This document shows positions 8,428-17,569 of a DNA stretch of 64,000 bases, piece by piece. The notes beneath the pieces were generated by a model, which worked only from the letters and a program-made list of their open reading frames with translations, made no database searches and was not told the DNA's origin. How positions within the stretch are numbered: the first letter of the stretch is position 1; every line of letters starts with the position of its first letter. The translations under genes and the position numbers were made by a program. Origin of the DNA: Mycolicibacterium chlorophenolicum (GTDB lineage: Bacteria > Actinomycetota > Actinomycetes > Mycobacteriales > Mycobacteriaceae); NCBI RefSeq assembly GCF_001044235.1, contig NZ_JYNL01000069.1, positions 244,900 through 308,899 of the forward strand, read 5' to 3'.

Positions 8428-9782
8428 GGCGTCCCTCCCGGGGGCACCATCAGGCCCTGCAGGCCGTCAGCCGGATTGGGCGTCGTGGGCACCGCCTCGG
8501 CGGGCAGCAGGGGACCCATCGACGGCGGCAGTGGCGCGTCCTGCGCCGGTGCCGGGCCGGGACCGGGCCCCGGGCCCGAGGCCGGGGGTGGCGGAGCCGA
8601 AGCACCTTGCGGCGGAACGTAATCGGGCCGCAGCCAATCCTCGCTGTAGGTGAGTTCGTTGGGCCGGGTGCTGGCACCGACGAAGACGTTCTGCGCCACC
8701 GGCAGGAAGTTGTACTGGCGGTTCTTGATGATCGGCGCCAGGTACTGGACGCACAACTTGGCCGACTCCTCGGCGCCCAGGCGGGAGGCCGCCTGAATGG
8801 CGCCGCACAGGAACGAGATCGGATCGGAGAAGTTGTTGATCATCGGCACGCTGCTGACGGCGCCCTGGGCGGGCTGCCAGATGTTCACGTAGTTCTGCAA
8901 CGTGTTCGGTCCGACGTGCAGGAACTGCTTGAGGTCGCCGAGGCTGTCGTTGAGCGCCTGGGTCACGCCGGCCAACTTGTCCGATGTGGTGCCCAGCGCT
9001 TCGCGGTTGTCGGCCACGAACGTCTGGACCTCGCCGACCACGTTGTCGAGATCGCGCACGGCGTTGGCGACCTCGTCGGGATCGTCGGCGAGCAGGTTCG
9101 TCACGCTGGCGAGGTTCTGGTTGAGCTGACGCATCACGTCGGTGCTGTCCTGCAGCGCCGACACCAGGATCGCCAGGTTCTTGACCGTGGAGAACAGGTC
9201 GGTGCTGTGATCGCCGAGGGCCGAAATCGCCTGGGAGAGCTTGATGACGGCGTCGCGGATGTTGGCGCCCTGGCCCCGCAGGTTGTCCGCGGTGGTGTTG
9301 ATCGCCGAGCCCAGCGGGCTGACGCCGCCCGGCTCGGTGGGCTGCAGGCTGTCGGCCAGCTTCGCCAGTTGCTCGCGAACCTGATCCCATTCGACCGGGA
9401 CCGCGGTGCGTTCCCGCGGGATCACCGCGTCGTTGCCCAGCACCGGCCCATCGGTGTAGGCGGGGGTGAGCTGAATGTTGCGCGCGGTCACCAGCGTCGG
9501 GGACAGGATCGCGGCCTTGACGTCGGCCGGCACCTTGTACTTGCTGTCGTACCAGAACGTGACCTTGACCGACTCCGGTTGCGGCTCAATGGATTCGATC
9601 CTGCCGACGGGCACCCCGACGATGCTGACGTAGTCGCCGGCGTAGATGCCGTTGGTGTTCTCGAAGTACGCGGTGACGTGGGTGCGGTTGACCCGGTCGG
9701 TGTTGCGCAGCAGCACCACCACACCGCCGGCCAGGATGACCACCAGCGCGGCGATGAGGAGGTAGCGCGGGACTCGCGTCAC
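8424..9782 (-). CDS. mceD: Mce family protein MceD
   Basis: 452 residues. N-terminal membrane helix (YLLIAALVVILAGGVVVLL), MCE domain (VTAYFENTNGIYAGDYVSIVGVPVGRI), long helical tunnel segment, and a proline/glycine-rich tail (about residues 395–452) that is typical of MceC/MceD subunits and may lie at the outer cell wall. It overlaps both neighbours by 4 bases, so it is translated from the polycistronic yrbE–mce–mas message. Confidence 0.9.
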   Translation of the reverse strand: MTRVPRYLLIAALVVILAGGVVVLLRNTDRVNRTHVTAYFENTNGIYAGDYVSIVGVPVGRIESIEPQPESVKVTFWYDSKYKVPADVKAAILSPTLVTARNIQLTPAYTDGPVLGNDAVIPRERTAVPVEWDQVREQLAKLADSLQPTEPGGVSPLGSAINTTADNLRGQGANIRDAVIKLSQAISALGDHSTDLFSTVKNLAILVSALQDSTDVMRQLNQNLASVTNLLADDPDEVANAVRDLDNVVGEVQTFVADNREALGTTSDKLAGVTQALNDSLGDLKQFLHVGPNTLQNYVNIWQPAQGAVSSVPMINNFSDPISFLCGAIQAASRLGAEESAKLCVQYLAPIIKNRQYNFLPVAQNVFVGASTRPNELTYSEDWLRPDYVPPQGASAPPPPASGPGPGPGPAPAQDAPLPPSMGPLLPAEAVPTTPNPADGLQGLMVPPGGTP

Positions 9783-11134
9783 TGGCCTCCCTCCGTCGGT
9801 GCGACGGGCGGGGCTTCACCGGGCGCGGGCACCACCTGCGGCAGCGGGGTGGGTCCGGGAACCGACTGCAGGTTCGGCGGCGCCTCGGCAGGCGGTCCGG
9901 GCGGCGGGCCGCCCGGCGGCGGCGCCGGCGGCGGCTCGCGGTAGGGATAGCAGCCGGTGGGTCCGGGCAACGGCAACCCGGGCGGACCGCAGCCCTGGTC
10001 GCCCGGATTGCCGGTGATGGCATCCGGGATGGTCAGCCGCGGCTCGCCGCCCTGCCCGGTGCGCGGGAACGGCACCGGCAGCGCCGGGGTGCCCGGCTGA
10101 CCGACCTGCGGGTCGGTGCGCTCCGACGGCAACAGCACGTTCGGATCGAGGCCGAGGTCGGAGAACGCGGCGTCGACGAACGGCTGCACGAACTGGCCGG
10201 GCAGCAGGTTGGCCACATAGGTCTTGAAGAACGGGCCCGAGGACACCGACTCCCCCAGCGACATCGAGTACTGCTGCAGCAGGTGCAGCGACTTCTGCAG
10301 GCGCTCCTTGCGGTTGTCGATCATCGTCAGCACGCCGTTGAGCTTGTCCAGCGCCGGCTTGAGCGTCGCGCGGTTGTCGTTGATGAACCCGAGCAGCTGG
10401 TCGCTGAGCGCCGAGATGTTGCCGGAGATCTGATCCAGCGCCGCACTCTGATTCTGCAGTTCGGCCAGCAGCGCGTTGCTGTTGTTGACCAGGCCGACGA
10501 TCTGGTTGCTCCGCTCGGCCAGTACGGTCGTCGCCTTGTTCGCGTTGCCGAGCAGGCCGCGCAGCTGGGCGTCGCGTTCGTCGAGGGTCTGCGAGAACCG
10601 CGCCACGCCGTCGATCGCGACGCGCAACTGCGGCGGGGTGTCGGCGAACGTGGCCGACAGCACCCGCAGCGAGTCCGACAACTGGTTGGTGTTCAGGCCG
10701 CTGATCGTCGACGCCAGATCACCCAGCGCGTCGGGCAGCTGGTACGGAGACGTGGTGCGGTCCAACGGAATCTGGGTGTTCAGTTGACCCTCGCCGCGCG
10801 AGGTGATCTCGAGCAGTTTGGTGCCCAGCAGCCCCTTGGTCTTGATCGCCGCCTCGGTACGGTCACCGAGCCGGATGTCCTTGGCGACGGTGAACGTGAT
10901 CCGGGCGCGCGAGTTGTCCAGGTCGATGGACTTGACGGTGCCCACCTTGAACCCCGACACGAGCACGTCCTGACCGGTGGTGAGGCCGCCGGCGTCGGCG
11001 AACAGGGCCGAGTACTCGCGGCCCTGGAAGAACGGCAGCCGGTCGTAGTTCAGCGAGCCGACCACGATGCCGATGGTCACCAGCAGCCCGATCGTGCCGA
11101 TGACCAGCTGATTGCGTTCACTGAAGGATCTCAC
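9779..11134 (-). CDS. mceC: Mce family protein MceC
   Basis: 451 residues from GTG 11134, which forms a GTGA overlap with the mceB stop and has GGAGG about 11 bases upstream; a GTG 12 bases earlier is possible. Membrane anchor (LVIGTIGLLVTIGIVVGSL), MCE domain (SALFADAGGLTTGQDVLVSGFKVGTV), helical tunnel region with many Q/N/S repeats, then a tail of about 120 residues very rich in proline and glycine. Same role as the other Mce subunits. Confidence 0.9.
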   Translation of the reverse strand: MRSFSERNQLVIGTIGLLVTIGIVVGSLNYDRLPFFQGREYSALFADAGGLTTGQDVLVSGFKVGTVKSIDLDNSRARITFTVAKDIRLGDRTEAAIKTKGLLGTKLLEITSRGEGQLNTQIPLDRTTSPYQLPDALGDLASTISGLNTNQLSDSLRVLSATFADTPPQLRVAIDGVARFSQTLDERDAQLRGLLGNANKATTVLAERSNQIVGLVNNSNALLAELQNQSAALDQISGNISALSDQLLGFINDNRATLKPALDKLNGVLTMIDNRKERLQKSLHLLQQYSMSLGESVSSGPFFKTYVANLLPGQFVQPFVDAAFSDLGLDPNVLLPSERTDPQVGQPGTPALPVPFPRTGQGGEPRLTIPDAITGNPGDQGCGPPGLPLPGPTGCYPYREPPPAPPPGGPPPGPPAEAPPNLQSVPGPTPLPQVVPAPGEAPPVAPTEGGQ

Positions 11135-12171
11135 CGCGGCGCGCACCTCCCCGTCGACTGGCCGGCCACCTTGACGTACACGGGTTGGCCGCCTTTGCCG
11201 TTGAGTTTGAGCACGATGTCGCACAGGTAGAAGCTGAAGAAGTCGCCGTAGATGCCCTGGCGCGCCAGCGCCTGGTACGCGTCGGGCAGTGTGTTCAGCA
11301 GGTTGTCGAAGTAGTCCTTGTCGGCCACCACGATGGCTGACGCGCGGTCGGTTTCCTTCACCGTCTTGGTGAAGGGCTCCCGCGCCTGCGCCAGCAGGTC
11401 CGCGATGCTCGACGCCGCCGCGTTGGTGTAGGCGAGCCCGCTGCTGATGTCCTGCCTGCGGTCCTTGAGGGTCTCGACCAGACCGGACAACCCGTCGACC
11501 GCCTTGCCGAGCTGGTCGCTCTGGTCGCCCAGCGACCCCAGCACCACGTTGAGGTTGGTGACGACCTGCCCGATCAGCTGATCCCGGTCGGCCAGCGTGC
11601 TGGTCAGCGCCGCGGTCTGGGCCAGGAACGAGTTGATCGTCCCGCCCTGTCCCTGCAGCGCCGAGATCAGTTGCCCCGACAGCGCATTCACCTGGTCGGG
11701 ATCCAGCGCCCGGAACAGCGGCCGGAAGCCTCCGATCAACGCGTCGAGGTCGAGTGCCGGCGCGGTGCGGGCCATCGGGATGGTGCCGCCCGGCTTCAGC
11801 GTCGCGGTGCTGCCGGCGCCCTCCTCCAGCGCGAGGAACCGCCCACCAATCAGGTCGTCGTAGCGGATCACCGCCCTGCTGCCCTCGGTCAGCACCACCG
11901 TGTCGTCCGCACTGAACTCCACGAGCGCCGTCGTATCCGGTTGGATGGCAACCTTTTCGACCTTGCCCACCTCGACACCGGCGATCCGGACGAAGTCGCC
12001 GTTCTCCAGGCCACTCACGTTGGTGAACTCGGCCCGGTAGGTGTGCGTCTTCTCCCCAAAGCGCATCTGCCCGAAGACGGCGAACAGGCCGAAGACACCG
12101 AGCAGGCACACGACCAGGAACACGGCGAGACGCCACGCGTCATGCCGTATCGAGGTCGTCAGGCCTGGCAT
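11131..12171 (-). CDS. mceB: Mce family protein MceB
   Basis: 346 residues. I start at ATG 12171 (MPGLTTS), preceded by GGAAAGG at suitable spacing, because the longer open frame overlaps the mceA tail and is not Mce-like. One membrane helix (LAVFLVVCLLGVFGLFAVFG), MCE domain (YRAEFTNVSGLENGDFVRIAGVEVGKV), then helices, ending YLCDIVLKLNGKGGQ, a typical MceB C-terminus with a cysteine. It lacks the proline-rich tail of MceA, C and D. Confidence 0.92.
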   Translation of the reverse strand: MPGLTTSIRHDAWRLAVFLVVCLLGVFGLFAVFGQMRFGEKTHTYRAEFTNVSGLENGDFVRIAGVEVGKVEKVAIQPDTTALVEFSADDTVVLTEGSRAVIRYDDLIGGRFLALEEGAGSTATLKPGGTIPMARTAPALDLDALIGGFRPLFRALDPDQVNALSGQLISALQGQGGTINSFLAQTAALTSTLADRDQLIGQVVTNLNVVLGSLGDQSDQLGKAVDGLSGLVETLKDRRQDISSGLAYTNAAASSIADLLAQAREPFTKTVKETDRASAIVVADKDYFDNLLNTLPDAYQALARQGIYGDFFSFYLCDIVLKLNGKGGQPVYVKVAGQSTGRCAPR

Positions 12172-12205
12172 CGCAGGTTGCCTTTCCGTGCGGAGTCGAT
12201 GGTGG

Positions 12206-13654
12206 TCATGGGGACGGCGCAGCCTCGCGCGGAAGCGGAACCGGTGGCAGCGGGGTCGGCTGCATCTGCGCCGGGTTGGCGACGATGAACGGTTCGGAGC
12301 CCGGCGTGCGTCCCGGGTCCCGCGGCGCGCCCGGAGGCGGGGCCGGGGGCAGCCCCGGCCACAGCGGCGAGCCGTCGGGGGCGTAGAGGTCCGCACCGTA
12401 GGCGGGGGCGCCCGGATACGGAATGGGCCCCGGGGCGGGTCCGCCGAACAGGTTGCGGATGCTGGGCGGTTCGGGCACGGCGCGGGTGGTCGGCAGGTAA
12501 TTGGCCCAGGCCGGGAACCCGATGCCCGGATTGGGGCGCCAGTCGATACCGGTGCCCCACCCGGTGTTGGTCACCAGGTTCCGCACCGGCCAGTTCTTGG
12601 CGACATCGGGCAGCGAGCCGCACGAGGGCTTACCGCCGGGCCCACCCTTGGCCCCGATGACCGGCAGATTGTCGGGGTAGTGGTACGGGTCGTCGCCTAG
12701 CGACAGCCCGACGTCGAGCACGAGGGTGCGGCCGTTGCCGCCCGGACCCTCGTAGCCACCGGTGTCGAGCAGCGTCTTGGCGCCGGTCAGCAGGCAGGTG
12801 TACTCCGGGCTGTACTTGTACAGCAGGTCGGTGGTGGGCCGCAGGACGTTGATGCCCTTGATCAGGTTGGCCTGATTCGGCGCCAACAGGCTGATACCGC
12901 TGTTGGACAGGCCGATCGTCGACATCAGCAGCGTGTCCAGCTGCGTCGCCCGGTCGGAGATCGTCGTGCTGGTGGTGCTCAGCGCGTCGAGCGTGGTGAC
13001 GATGTCCCCCGCCGCGGCGCTGTAGGTGTCGTTGAAGCGCTTCAGCGTGCGCCAGTCCTCGGCGATCGTGTCACTGCGCGGATTGAGCTGCAGCAGAACC
13101 TGATTCGCGGCGGTGGTGGCCTCTCCGATCTGCGGGCCCAGACCCCGGACCCCGTCGGCGAGCGCGGACAGCGTGCTGTTCAGCTTCGCGACGTCGACGC
13201 GGTCGATGAGGGCGACCACGTTCTGGAACACCGTGTTCGCCTCGACGGTGACGTTGCGCGACCGGATCACCTGGCCGGCCTGCAACTGCCCCTTCGGATC
13301 CGGCGGATAGATCAGGTCGACGTACTTGGCGCCGAACACGGTGGTCGCCCGGATCTGGGCTTCGACGTTGCCCGGGATGTGGCCGATCTTGTCCTTGTCG
13401 ATCTCGAGCTTGAGAGCCACCGGCTCGCTGCCGCCCTCGATCGCGGAGACCCGCCCGACCTGGACGCCGCGCAGCTTGACCTTCGAGTTGGTCTCCATCA
13501 CCAGACCGGCGCGGTCGGAGGTCAGCGTGACGGTCTCATGCGATTTGAAGGTGCCGAAGAACAGCGCGAACGTCAGCCACAGGGCAACCGCGATCAGCAG
13601 CAGCAGGATCAGCGTGTACCACGCCGGGTGCAGCCCTTCGTCGTGAGTGTCCAT
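12206..13654 (-). CDS. mceA: Mce family protein MceA
   Basis: 482 residues, first of the six Mce subunits. Membrane helix around residues 12–34 (YTLILLLLIAVALWLTFALF), MCE domain (VTLTSDRAGLVMETNSKVKLRGVQVG), central helical region, then a Pro/Gly-rich C-terminus of about 130 residues. MceA subunits are thought to contact the lipid cargo and the outer envelope. ATG 13654 is one base after the yrbEB stop. Confidence 0.92.
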   Translation of the reverse strand: MDTHDEGLHPAWYTLILLLLIAVALWLTFALFFGTFKSHETVTLTSDRAGLVMETNSKVKLRGVQVGRVSAIEGGSEPVALKLEIDKDKIGHIPGNVEAQIRATTVFGAKYVDLIYPPDPKGQLQAGQVIRSRNVTVEANTVFQNVVALIDRVDVAKLNSTLSALADGVRGLGPQIGEATTAANQVLLQLNPRSDTIAEDWRTLKRFNDTYSAAAGDIVTTLDALSTTSTTISDRATQLDTLLMSTIGLSNSGISLLAPNQANLIKGINVLRPTTDLLYKYSPEYTCLLTGAKTLLDTGGYEGPGGNGRTLVLDVGLSLGDDPYHYPDNLPVIGAKGGPGGKPSCGSLPDVAKNWPVRNLVTNTGWGTGIDWRPNPGIGFPAWANYLPTTRAVPEPPSIRNLFGGPAPGPIPYPGAPAYGADLYAPDGSPLWPGLPPAPPPGAPRDPGRTPGSEPFIVANPAQMQPTPLPPVPLPREAAPSP

Positions 13655-13655
13655 G

Positions 13656-14510
13656 TCAGCCCGCCAGATTGAAGTTGCCGGACTGGCCGTAGACGGCCAG
13701 GGAGAGCAGCACCAGCACGGACGCCGAGATGATCAGCGAGGATCGGACGGCCCGCCCGACGGCCTCGCCCACGCCTGCCGGCCCGCCGCGCGCGGTGTAG
13801 CCGTAGTACGTGTGCACCAGCATGATGATCACCGACAGCACGATGCACTGCCCGAACGACCACATCAGATCGGTGGGGTTGAGGAACGTCTTGAAGTAGT
13901 GGTCGTACACGCCGGTCGACTGGCCGTAGAGCACCGTGGTGCCGAAACGCGCCGCCCAGAAGGCCATCAGCACACCGACGCAGTACAGCGGGATCACCAC
14001 GAGGAAGCCCGCGATCACCCTGCTGGAGGCGAGGAACGCGATGCTGCGGATACCCATCACCTCGAGGGCGTCGATCTCCTCGTTGATCCGCATGGCGCCG
14101 AGTTGCGCGGTGGCGCCGGCGCCGATGGTCGCCGACAGCGCGATGGCGGTGGTGGCGGGCGCGATGAGCCGCACGTTGAAGTAGGCCGAGACGAATCCGG
14201 TCAGCGCTTCGACACCGATGGTGGAGAAGTCGTTGTATCCCTGCACCGCCACCAGGGCGCCGGTGGTGACCGTCAGGAATCCGACGATCGCCACGGTGCC
14301 GCCGATGACGATCAACGCGCCTGCGCCGAGGCCCATCTGGGCGATGATCCGGATCAGCTCGACGCTGTAGTGGGTGAAGACGTAGCCCACCGAGCGCAGC
14401 GTGCGGCCGAAGAACTTGGCCTGCGTTCCGATGTCGTTCCATGGTCCGGCCACGCTCTGGTACCGGGCCTTGAGCCACGGGAACTGGGAATGGGGCCGCG
14501 AGACCGTCAT
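13656..14510 (-). CDS. yrbEB: YrbEB, permease subunit of the Mce transporter
   Basis: 284 residues, MlaE/YrbE family integral membrane protein with about five to six membrane helices. The conserved cytosolic EEIDALEVMGI motif (residues 143–153 region), which contacts the ATPase MceG, is intact, as is the ARGGPAGVGEAVGRAV segment near the end. With YrbEA it forms the permease on which the Mce tunnel sits. The mceG ATPase gene is not in the window, as usual for mycobacteria, where it is unlinked. Confidence 0.93.
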   Translation of the reverse strand: MTVSRPHSQFPWLKARYQSVAGPWNDIGTQAKFFGRTLRSVGYVFTHYSVELIRIIAQMGLGAGALIVIGGTVAIVGFLTVTTGALVAVQGYNDFSTIGVEALTGFVSAYFNVRLIAPATTAIALSATIGAGATAQLGAMRINEEIDALEVMGIRSIAFLASSRVIAGFLVVIPLYCVGVLMAFWAARFGTTVLYGQSTGVYDHYFKTFLNPTDLMWSFGQCIVLSVIIMLVHTYYGYTARGGPAGVGEAVGRAVRSSLIISASVLVLLSLAVYGQSGNFNLAG

Positions 14511-15274
14511 AGCGTGATCTTGATCGCTACGGCCGTCGCGACGATGTTGATCGCGAACAGCGCCATGAAGGTGAACACCACGGTCTCGTTGACGGCGTTA
14601 CCGACGCCGGCCGGGCCGCCGCGCACGGAAATGCCTTTGTAGCAGGCGATCAGACCGGCGGAGAGGCCGAACAACGCGGCCTTCGCCAACGCGATGATGA
14701 CGTCGGTGGTGCCGATGAGCAGCGTCAGGCCCGCCGCGAACGCGCCCGGGGAGACGTGCTGGATGTAGACGACGAAGAAATAGGCCCCCGTCAGACCGAC
14801 GAGGATCACGGTCGCCGACAGCGCCAGCGACACGACCATCGCGGCCAGCACGCGGGGAACCACAAGAGCCTGAATGGGATTGATGCCCATCACCCGCAGT
14901 GCGTCGAGTTCCTCACGGATGGTGCGGGCGCCCAGGTCGGCGCACATCGCGGTGGCCCCGGCGCCGGCGACCACCAGCACGGTGACGATCGGCCCGATCT
15001 GGCGGACCGTGCCGAGCGCGGCTCCCGTCCCGGAGAAGTCCGCGGCGCCGATCTCGGTCAGCAGGATCGTCGTGATGAACGTCAGCAGCACGGTGTAGGG
15101 AATGGTCAGCAGCAGCGTCGGCAGGATCGACACGCGGGCGACAAACCAAGACTGGGCGATGAACTCACGCCACGCGAACGGCGGCTGGAACAGTGCCACG
15201 AACGTGTCGAGGGCCATCGAGAAGAAGCCGCCGAAAGCGCGTACGGGCTTGGCGAGGGCATCGGAAGCGACCAT
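14507..15274 (-). CDS. yrbEA: YrbEA, permease subunit of the Mce transporter
   Basis: 255 residues, first gene of the mce operon. MlaE/YrbE family: amphipathic N-terminus, WREFIAQSWFVARVS, conserved REELDALRVMGINP loop and C-terminal ISVRGGPAGVGNAVNETV. Several hydrophobic helices are visible. The stop overlaps yrbEB by 4 bases (ATGA). In sequence it differs from the remembered yrbE1A, 3A and 4A of M. tuberculosis, so I leave the mce subtype open. Confidence 0.93.
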   Translation of the reverse strand: MVASDALAKPVRAFGGFFSMALDTFVALFQPPFAWREFIAQSWFVARVSILPTLLLTIPYTVLLTFITTILLTEIGAADFSGTGAALGTVRQIGPIVTVLVVAGAGATAMCADLGARTIREELDALRVMGINPIQALVVPRVLAAMVVSLALSATVILVGLTGAYFFVVYIQHVSPGAFAAGLTLLIGTTDVIIALAKAALFGLSAGLIACYKGISVRGGPAGVGNAVNETVVFTFMALFAINIVATAVAIKITL

Positions 15275-15441
15275 TCAACCGGTCCTTCCTCGAATGCAGT
15301 TCACCGCGACGGCCCTCCGACTGACCAACCCCCTGTTGTGTGTGGGCTGACGGTACATCTGCAAGGACGCCGGCAGACCGTATATCACCAAAATGTGGTA
15401 CGGCAACACGAACCATTGCCGCTGCATGGCGACAAGCCACT
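15275..15441 (-). promoter_or_regulatory. leader region of the mce operon
   Basis: The 167 bp between the VOC gene stop and the yrbEA start must carry the mce promoter unless transcription reads through from upstream. I see short imperfect inverted elements (CCGTA 15378–15382 with TACGG 15399–15403) but no convincing operator, and no match to the KstR consensus that controls mce4 in M. tuberculosis. Weak evidence. Confidence 0.35.
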
Positions 15442-15915
15442 TCACACAGCTGCCACCGCCTCCTCGAGTTCGGCGATGACGATCTTTCGCATGCCGAGCA
15501 TCGCTTTCGTCGCCGCACCCGCCCGCGCGGGATCGGGGTCGGCGGTCAGCTCCACGAGCCGGTCCGGCACGATCTGCCAACTCAGCCCGTACCGGTCCTT
15601 CAGCCAGCCGCACGCCGACTCCTCTCCCCCGTCGACGAGTCGCTCCCAGTAGTGGTCGACGTCAGCCTGATCGCGGCAGTGCACCGTGAACGACACCGCC
15701 TCGGTGAACCGGAACGCCGGGCCCCCGTTGATGCCGATGAATGGTTGACCGTCGAGGGTGAAGTAGGCGGCCAGCACGTCGCCCGGTGCGCCGGGCCCGG
15801 CGTCGGTGTACCGGTCGACCCGTTCGACCGAGGAGTTGGGGAACACGGCGGTGTAGAACGCGAGGGCGTCCTCGAGGTCGTCGTCGAACCAGAGCGACGG
15901 GGTGATGGCGGGCAT
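15442..15915 (-). CDS. VOC (PhnB-like glyoxalase/dioxygenase fold) protein
   Basis: 157 residues of the PhnB / 3-demethylubiquinone methyltransferase-like VOC group: ITPSLWFDDDLEDALAFYTAVFPNS at the start, GQPFIGINGGP in the middle and a final helix with KAMLGMRKIVIAELEEA, which these proteins typically share. Function and substrate of this group are mostly unknown; related proteins include resistance and glyoxalase-like enzymes. It is on the same strand as the mce operon, 167 bp upstream, and is probably a separate unit. Confidence 0.85.
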   Translation of the reverse strand: MPAITPSLWFDDDLEDALAFYTAVFPNSSVERVDRYTDAGPGAPGDVLAAYFTLDGQPFIGINGGPAFRFTEAVSFTVHCRDQADVDHYWERLVDGGEESACGWLKDRYGLSWQIVPDRLVELTADPDPARAGAATKAMLGMRKIVIAELEEAVAAV

Positions 15916-15987
15916 GGCGGCCTCCTGGTGGTCGGGGTGCTGTCCCCATGGAGACCGTCGATCCGGCGAGCAGTCATCGCGGCAGGC

Positions 15988-16593
15988 TCACCCACGCGAA
16001 ACCGCTCCCACCGCGCGCAGCGCGAAGTCGAGCAGCCGGCTCTGGGCCTGCTTGACCGCCTGCAGATCGTCGGAGGTCACGCTGGTCATGATCCGGCTCA
16101 CCAGCGCGCTGATCGCGACCGCGTCGTGGTCGGGGTCGGCGAGCGGGAACGAGCCGTCGGCCCGCCCGCGTCGCAGGATCTCGGTCAGCGAGCGTTCCCG
16201 GCCCGCGTGCGACTGTTCGCGCAGCTCCCGGTAGCCCTGGGCGGTCCGGACCTCCTCGGAGTCGATCACCGACATCTGCATCCGTTGCCGCGGATCGACC
16301 ATCAGATCGAAGACCTCGCCGATCCACGCGGCGAGCTGATCGGCCGGACTGCCGACCGCCTCGGCGGCGACCCGGTCCACCCGGGCGGCGATGTCGTCGG
16401 CCCCCTGCCGGAGCAGAGCCAGGAACAGGTCGTCCTTCGACCGGAAGTGGCGGTAGAACGCCCGGCTGGACACGCCCGCCGTCCGCAGGATCACTGACAT
16501 GCGGATCGGGCCCCGGTGCGGCTCGGACAGGCACCGGTAGGCGGCCTCGATGATGCGGCGACGATCGTCGTCGTGGCCGGCATCAATTTGCAC
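15988..16593 (-). CDS. TetR family transcriptional regulator
   Basis: About 201 residues. N-terminal HTH: RRRIIEAAYRCLSEPHRGPIRMSVILRTAGVSSRAFYRHFRSKDDLF; the ligand-binding half has MTSVTSDDLQAVKQAQSRLLDFA. I prefer the GTG at 16593 (reading VQIDAGHDDD) because a TAATAT −10-like box (16602–16607) ends 8 bases upstream, which would make a leaderless message, a common mycobacterial mode; ATGs at 16614 and 16617 lack a ribosome binding site and would lie upstream of that promoter. Divergent from an alpha/beta hydrolase gene 100 bp away, its likely target. Confidence 0.85.
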   Translation of the reverse strand: MQIDAGHDDDRRRIIEAAYRCLSEPHRGPIRMSVILRTAGVSSRAFYRHFRSKDDLFLALLRQGADDIAARVDRVAAEAVGSPADQLAAWIGEVFDLMVDPRQRMQMSVIDSEEVRTAQGYRELREQSHAGRERSLTEILRRGRADGSFPLADPDHDAVAISALVSRIMTSVTSDDLQAVKQAQSRLLDFALRAVGAVSRG

Positions 16594-16693
16594 AAACGAA
16601 AATATTAGGGACATCATCGGCCATCAGGACCCGAGATCGGCGCAACTCGTGTGCTCGCCTACCCTCACATCCGGGGCCAGTGAGAGGACGCCT

Positions 16694-17569
16694 GTGAGCA
16701 TGACCAGCAGCGATTCGACGATCGCGACGTTCCGCGGCGCCGACGGACTCAGCCTGACCGCCGACGAATGGAACCACCCGACCACGACCGACGGCTTCGA
16801 TTCGTCGCAGCCCTCGGTGCTGATGCTGCACGGCGGCGGGCAGAACCGGTTCTCCTGGAAGAAGACGGGGCAGGTGCTCGCGTCCCGCGGGCTGCACGTC
16901 GTCGCCCTCGACAGCCGCGGCCACGGAGACAGCGACCGCTCCCCCGACGCCCGGTACACCGTGGAGGCGCTCTGCGCCGACACCCGGCGGGTGCTCGAGC
17001 AGATCGGCCGCCCGACCGTGCTGATCGGGGCCAGCATGGGCGGGCTGACCGGCATCCTCGCCGCTCGCGAGGCCGGCCCCGACACCGTGACCCGACTGGT
17101 CCTCGTCGACGTCGTCCCGCGGTACGAGAAGGACGGCAGCGCGCGCATCCGCGACTTCATGTTCAGCCACGTGCACGGGTTCGGCTCGCTGGACGAAGCC
17201 GCCGACGCGGTGGCGGCGTACCTGCCGCACCGTAGACGGCCGAGCAACCCCGAGGGTCTGAAGAAGAACCTCCGGCACCGCAACGGCCGGTGGTACTGGC
17301 ACTGGGACCCGGCGTTCCTGACCGCGCCCGACGACGATCCGTTCGTCCGGGTCGAACTGCTCGAGCAGGCGGCCATCGAGTTGACGATCCCGATCCTGCT
17401 GATCCGGGGGAAACTGTCCGACGTGGTGAGTGAGAAGGCCGTGGCCGACTTCCTGGAAAAGGTGCCGGGCGCCGAGTTCGTCGAACTGTCCGGGGCGGGG
17501 CACACCGCTGCCGGCGACGACAACGACGCGTTCTCCGACGCCGTCGTCTCGTTCGTGCTGCGGCCGTGA
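16694..17569 (+). CDS. alpha/beta hydrolase
   Basis: 291 residues. Alpha/beta hydrolase fold with oxyanion motif MLHGGGQNRFSW, GHGDSDRSP, nucleophile elbow GASMGG (Ser), acid region LIRGKLSDVVSE and catalytic His in GAGHTAAGDD. GTG 16694 is chosen because AGAGGA lies 6 bases upstream; ATG 16700 is the alternative. Looks like an epoxide hydrolase/esterase-type enzyme; substrate unknown. The stop overlaps the GTG of the downstream fusion gene as GTGA, so both are probably made together and may serve one pathway. Confidence 0.88.
   Translation: MSMTSSDSTIATFRGADGLSLTADEWNHPTTTDGFDSSQPSVLMLHGGGQNRFSWKKTGQVLASRGLHVVALDSRGHGDSDRSPDARYTVEALCADTRRVLEQIGRPTVLIGASMGGLTGILAAREAGPDTVTRLVLVDVVPRYEKDGSARIRDFMFSHVHGFGSLDEAADAVAAYLPHRRRPSNPEGLKKNLRHRNGRWYWHWDPAFLTAPDDDPFVRVELLEQAAIELTIPILLIRGKLSDVVSEKAVADFLEKVPGAEFVELSGAGHTAAGDDNDAFSDAVVSFVLRP

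Noticed and set aside
5137..15274. Assignment as the cholesterol mce4 operon
   Set aside because: Two mas genes fit mce4, but YrbEA does not resemble the remembered YrbE4A and no KstR box was seen in the leader.
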